Assembly: GCA_026193355.1 (NCBI GenBank)
Contig: JAPHTL010000308.1
Span: 1-36,855 of the forward strand
Reading direction: 5' to 3'
DNA: 36,855 nucleotides
From: Rhodospirillales bacterium
Lineage (GTDB): Bacteria > Pseudomonadota > Alphaproteobacteria > Rhodospirillales > JAPHTL01
Positions 34,009 to 36,855 of the stretch are shown piece by piece. A model generated the notes under the pieces. It saw only the letters and a list, made by a program, of their open reading frames with translations. It ran no database searches and was not told the DNA's origin. Each line of letters opens with the position of its first letter. Within the stretch, counting starts at the first letter, position 1. Both the position numbers and the translations under genes were made by a program.

Positions 34009-35450
34009 TGACAACAGCTCCGATCATCCTTGTCGCCGATGATGATGCAGCCATTCGAACAGTCATCAGTCAGGCCCTGGGCAGGGCGGGCTATGAAGTT
34101 CGTACGACAGGGATGGCCTCAACGCTTTGGAAGTGGGTCAATGATGGCGAAGGCGACCTCGTCATAACCGATGTCATGATGCCCGACGAAAACGGCCTTG
34201 ATCTCGTACCCCGGATTTTAAAGATAAGGCCCACGCTTCGCGTCATTGTCATAAGCGCTCAAAGCACATTGATGACGGCCGTCAAGGCAGCCGAAAGAGG
34301 CGCCTTCGAATACCTGCCAAAACCTTTTGATATCAATGAATTGAATGCCGTTGTTGGGCGAGCGCTTAAAGAGCCAAAGCAATCCGGGGACAAAAAACCG
34401 GGGACCCGCGTAGAAGAACAGCTGCCCCTGATCGGCCGGTCGCCGGCAATGCAGGATATCTATCGCACCCTTGCGCGTGTCATGGGAACGGACCTGACCG
34501 TGATGATCACCGGCGAATCCGGTACGGGCAAGGAACTGGTCGCGCGCGCCCTTCATGATTACGGGAAACGACGCAACAAGCCGTTTGTCGCCGTCAACAT
34601 GGCCGCCATACCGCGAGAACTAATCGAAAGTGAGCTTTTTGGGCACGAAAAGGGGTCTTTCACCGGGGCGACCGAACGTTCGCCGGGGCGGTTCGGTCTT
34701 GCCGAAGGCGGAACGCTTTTTCTTGATGAAATAGGCGATATGCCCCCCGAGGCGCAAACGAGACTGCTTCGCGTCCTTCAGGAGGGAGAATACACGCGTG
34801 TGGGCGGTCGAACCCCCATTCGCGCAGACTGTCGTATCATAGCGGCGACGCATCGAGACCTTGGCCAGCTTATCCGTCAGGGCTTTTTCAGAGAGGACCT
34901 TTATTACCGCCTGAACGTTGTCCCATTAAGGCTTCCCCCCTTGAGAGAGCGCCGGGAAGACATTCAGGAGCTTGTCCATCACTTCCTTGCGCAAGCGGCG
35001 GATGAAGGGCTTCCCCTCAAGATGATCGACCCGGATGCCATGCAAAAGCTGGTTGAACACCGCTGGCAAGGGAACGTGAGAGAGCTGGAGAATCTTGTGC
35101 GTCGCCTCGCCGCACTGTATTCGGGCGAAACAATCAATGCCGAAGCAATTGAAAGCGAACTATCCCACGGTTCTCCGTTCAACAATAATGGTATTCAGGC
35201 CAATGAGGGGCTATCCGCTGCGGTTGAACGGCACCTCAAGGATTATTTTTCCGCTCACGGCGGAAGTCTTCCCACACCGGGCCTTTACGACCGTATCCTT
35301 CGCGAGGTTGAACGCCCCCTCATCGAACTTTCCCTGGAGGCGACAAAGGGAAACCAGGTCAAGACCGCCAAGCTTCTCGGACTGAACAGAAATACGCTTC
35401 GCAAGAAAATATTGACCTTGAATATCCCCGTCATCCGAGGCGGAAAGTAA
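34008..35450 (+). CDS. ntrC: Nitrogen regulation response regulator NtrC (sigma-54 activator)
   Basis: The 480-residue protein has a receiver with Asp55 (VITDVMMPDENG), a sigma-54 AAA+ domain and a Fis-type HTH at the C terminus (NQVKTAKLLGLNRNTLRKKI, about 449-468). Walker A is GESGTGKE at 169-176. The sigma-54 contact loop is GSFTGA at 216-221 (Ser instead of the usual Ala), and Walker B is TLFLDEIGD. The intact loop argues for true sigma-54 activation. GGGAGG before the ATG is a strong ribosome binding site. Confidence 0.97.
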   Translation: MTTAPIILVADDDAAIRTVISQALGRAGYEVRTTGMASTLWKWVNDGEGDLVITDVMMPDENGLDLVPRILKIRPTLRVIVISAQSTLMTAVKAAERGAFEYLPKPFDINELNAVVGRALKEPKQSGDKKPGTRVEEQLPLIGRSPAMQDIYRTLARVMGTDLTVMITGESGTGKELVARALHDYGKRRNKPFVAVNMAAIPRELIESELFGHEKGSFTGATERSPGRFGLAEGGTLFLDEIGDMPPEAQTRLLRVLQEGEYTRVGGRTPIRADCRIIAATHRDLGQLIRQGFFREDLYYRLNVVPLRLPPLRERREDIQELVHHFLAQAADEGLPLKMIDPDAMQKLVEHRWQGNVRELENLVRRLAALYSGETINAEAIESELSHGSPFNNNGIQANEGLSAAVERHLKDYFSAHGGSLPTPGLYDRILREVERPLIELSLEATKGNQVKTAKLLGLNRNTLRKKILTLNIPVIRGGK

Positions 35451-35479
35451 CTTCTTTCTGACAGGTACGGTTAACCGGA

Positions 35480-36855
35480 ATGACAGACGAACGCGGTACG
35501 GATATTAATGATGGCGGCATTGGCGCACAGCTTGCCGGCCTGCTCCGAAGTTTCGGCGCCTGGGCGCGGCAATCCGGATTAAGCCGCAAGCTTGCCCTGG
35601 TCCTGACCGTCGTCGCTGTTTTTTCCGGTATCGCAACACTGGCGACGATGACCGGATCAGGCCCTCAGGGGTTTGAGCCCAATACCGTTCTTGCGCTTCT
35701 GTATCTCGACGTCGTTCTGCTGCTTACGCTTGGCAGCATTGTTGCGCGTCGACTGTTTAACATGTGGCTGGACAGAAGGCGCGGGCAGGCCGGGTCGCGC
35801 CTTCACGCAAAACTCGTTGTGCTGTTCAGCCTTGTTGCCGTCACCCCGGCCGTCATGGTGGCGATTTTCGCTGCATTGTTCCTGAATTTCGGGATACAGG
35901 CCTGGTTCAGTGACAAGGTGAAGACCGCCCTGGAAGAATCCCGCGCCGTTGTCATGGCGTATCAGCAAGAACACATAAAAACCATCCGCGCCGACATTCT
36001 CGCAATGGCCAACGACCTGAACCACGATGCGATGAATCTGATCCGTGAACCGAAACGGATGACGTTTGTTCTCGATACCCATTCGGCGATCCGATCAATA
36101 CCGGAAGCAATGGTTATTGACGGCAGCGGCCGTATCTTTGGCCGTTCAACGATGTCGTTTTCCCTTGAATTCGATCAATTGCCCGATGATGTCATCGGAA
36201 AGGCCGAAGCTGGCGAAGTTGTCATTCTCCACACTCCCGGCGATGACAGGGTGAGGGCCATATATCGTCTGGATCGATTCGTCGATGCCTATCTGGTGGT
36301 TGGCCGGTTTATTGACCCACAGGTTATCGACCACATCCGGCGCACCCAGGTCGCCGTCCAGCAATTCCAGACACTCGAAAAAAGCTCCAGCAGCATTCAG
36401 ATAACCTTCGTCATGATTTTCGGGCTTGTAGCCCTGCTTTTGCTGCTTGCCGCGGCATGGGTCGGACTTATGGTCGCCGGGCAACTCAGCCGTCCCATCA
36501 GCCGCCTTATTTCCGCCGCCGAGCAGGTGACGAAGGGCGATCTTTCCGTTCGCGTTCCCGACATTCCGACGGATGACGAAATTGGAACATTGAGCGAAGA
36601 GTTCAATCGCATGACCGGACAGCTGGAAACCCAGCGCGACGGTCTGGTCGCCGCCAACAGTGAACTTGACGAGCGCCGCAGGTTCACGGAAACGGTTTTG
36701 TCCGGTGTGTCCGCCGGCGTCATTGGTTTGGATGCGGAAGGCCTCATCAATCTTCCCAATCGCTCGGCTTCGGTCCTGCTTGGAATACCGCTTGAAACAG
36801 AAATCGGGCGCGATCTTGCATCCGTCATCCCTGAAATGGATCATCTGCTCAAGAC
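35480..36855 (+). CDS. ntrY: Sensor histidine kinase NtrY, N-terminal part (runs off window)
   Basis: The frame starts at ATG 35480, 29 bases after ntrC, and is open to the window end (458 complete codons). The visible part has about four hydrophobic segments: three in the first 150 residues (LALVLTVVAVFSGIA, VLALLYLDVVLLLTLGSI, LVVLFSLVAVTPAVMVAIFA) and one near 315. A periplasmic sensor loop (about 150-310) lies between them. A HAMP domain (AGQLSRPISRLISAAEQVTKGD) and the start of a PAS domain follow. The kinase core lies beyond the window. NtrY is usually paired with ntrX next downstream. The ribosome binding site is weak (CCGGA). Confidence 0.93.
   Translation, partial: MTDERGTDINDGGIGAQLAGLLRSFGAWARQSGLSRKLALVLTVVAVFSGIATLATMTGSGPQGFEPNTVLALLYLDVVLLLTLGSIVARRLFNMWLDRRRGQAGSRLHAKLVVLFSLVAVTPAVMVAIFAALFLNFGIQAWFSDKVKTALEESRAVVMAYQQEHIKTIRADILAMANDLNHDAMNLIREPKRMTFVLDTHSAIRSIPEAMVIDGSGRIFGRSTMSFSLEFDQLPDDVIGKAEAGEVVILHTPGDDRVRAIYRLDRFVDAYLVVGRFIDPQVIDHIRRTQVAVQQFQTLEKSSSSIQITFVMIFGLVALLLLLAAAWVGLMVAGQLSRPISRLISAAEQVTKGDLSVRVPDIPTDDEIGTLSEEFNRMTGQLETQRDGLVAANSELDERRRFTETVLSGVSAGVIGLDAEGLINLPNRSASVLLGIPLETEIGRDLASVIPEMDHLLK

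Overview
This window looks like a piece of the core chromosome of an alphaproteobacterium, most likely a Rhodospirillales-type organism. The gene content and order suggest this: dusB(nifR3)-ntrB-ntrC-ntrY, a fused ispDF, glyA-nrdR-ribD-ribE-ribBA-ribH-nusB-thiL, rpmF-plsX-fabH-ihfA-merR, a non-zinc-type HemB, a CBP3-type cytochrome bc1 chaperone, and small alphaproteobacterial families such as DUF6898 and DUF6867. Codon use is GC-rich and even. I see no transposase, integrase, phage structural gene, CRISPR array or rRNA.

Left part (1-11.7 kb). A truncated alpha/beta hydrolase and a CheW with a long acidic insertion are followed by a terminator shared with convergent hemB. Divergent from hemB lies icmF, the fused B12-dependent isobutyryl-CoA mutase and its G-protein chaperone. 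A perfect 22-bp palindrome sits in front of icmF. A DUF6898 gene and a complete branched-chain amino acid ABC transporter follow (livH, livM, livG, livF, a small DUF6867 membrane protein, and the periplasmic binding protein), ending at a strong terminator. Uptake of Leu/Ile/Val next to a mutase acting on a valine-derived acyl-CoA makes metabolic sense.

Middle (11.8-22 kb). rpiB, glyA and nrdR lead into a tightly packed riboflavin operon (ribD, ribE, ribBA, ribH), with overlapping or adjacent stops and starts running on into nusB and thiL. The GTP cyclohydrolase II half of RibBA has lost its zinc and catalytic residues, so the first riboflavin enzyme must be encoded elsewhere. A FliL-like membrane protein and a K+-independent H+-translocating pyrophosphatase follow. 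A 382-base AT-rich leader with competing inverted repeats precedes the pyrophosphatase.

Right part (22-36.9 kb). A BamE lipoprotein gene is divergent from a bc1-complex chaperone and a DUF177/YceD gene. Next come rpmF-plsX-fabH (ribosome and fatty-acid/phospholipid link), ihfA and a MerR regulator, then tRNA-Pro(GGG) with its own promoter and terminator. A small, poorly recognised patch with two minus-strand genes follows. Then come cutA, a pseudo-receiver protein with no phosphorylatable Asp, ispDF, a CcsA/YpjD-like membrane protein (probably leaderless), and the nitrogen-regulation operon dusB-ntrB-ntrC-ntrY, which runs off the window.

Most of the window is ordinary core genome. The points most worth following are the icmF palindrome, the degenerate RibBA, the pseudo-receiver, the hppA leader, the acidic CheW, the NtrC-like site upstream of livH, and the unknown genes beside tRNA-Pro. 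I did not find a clear new defence or mobile system.
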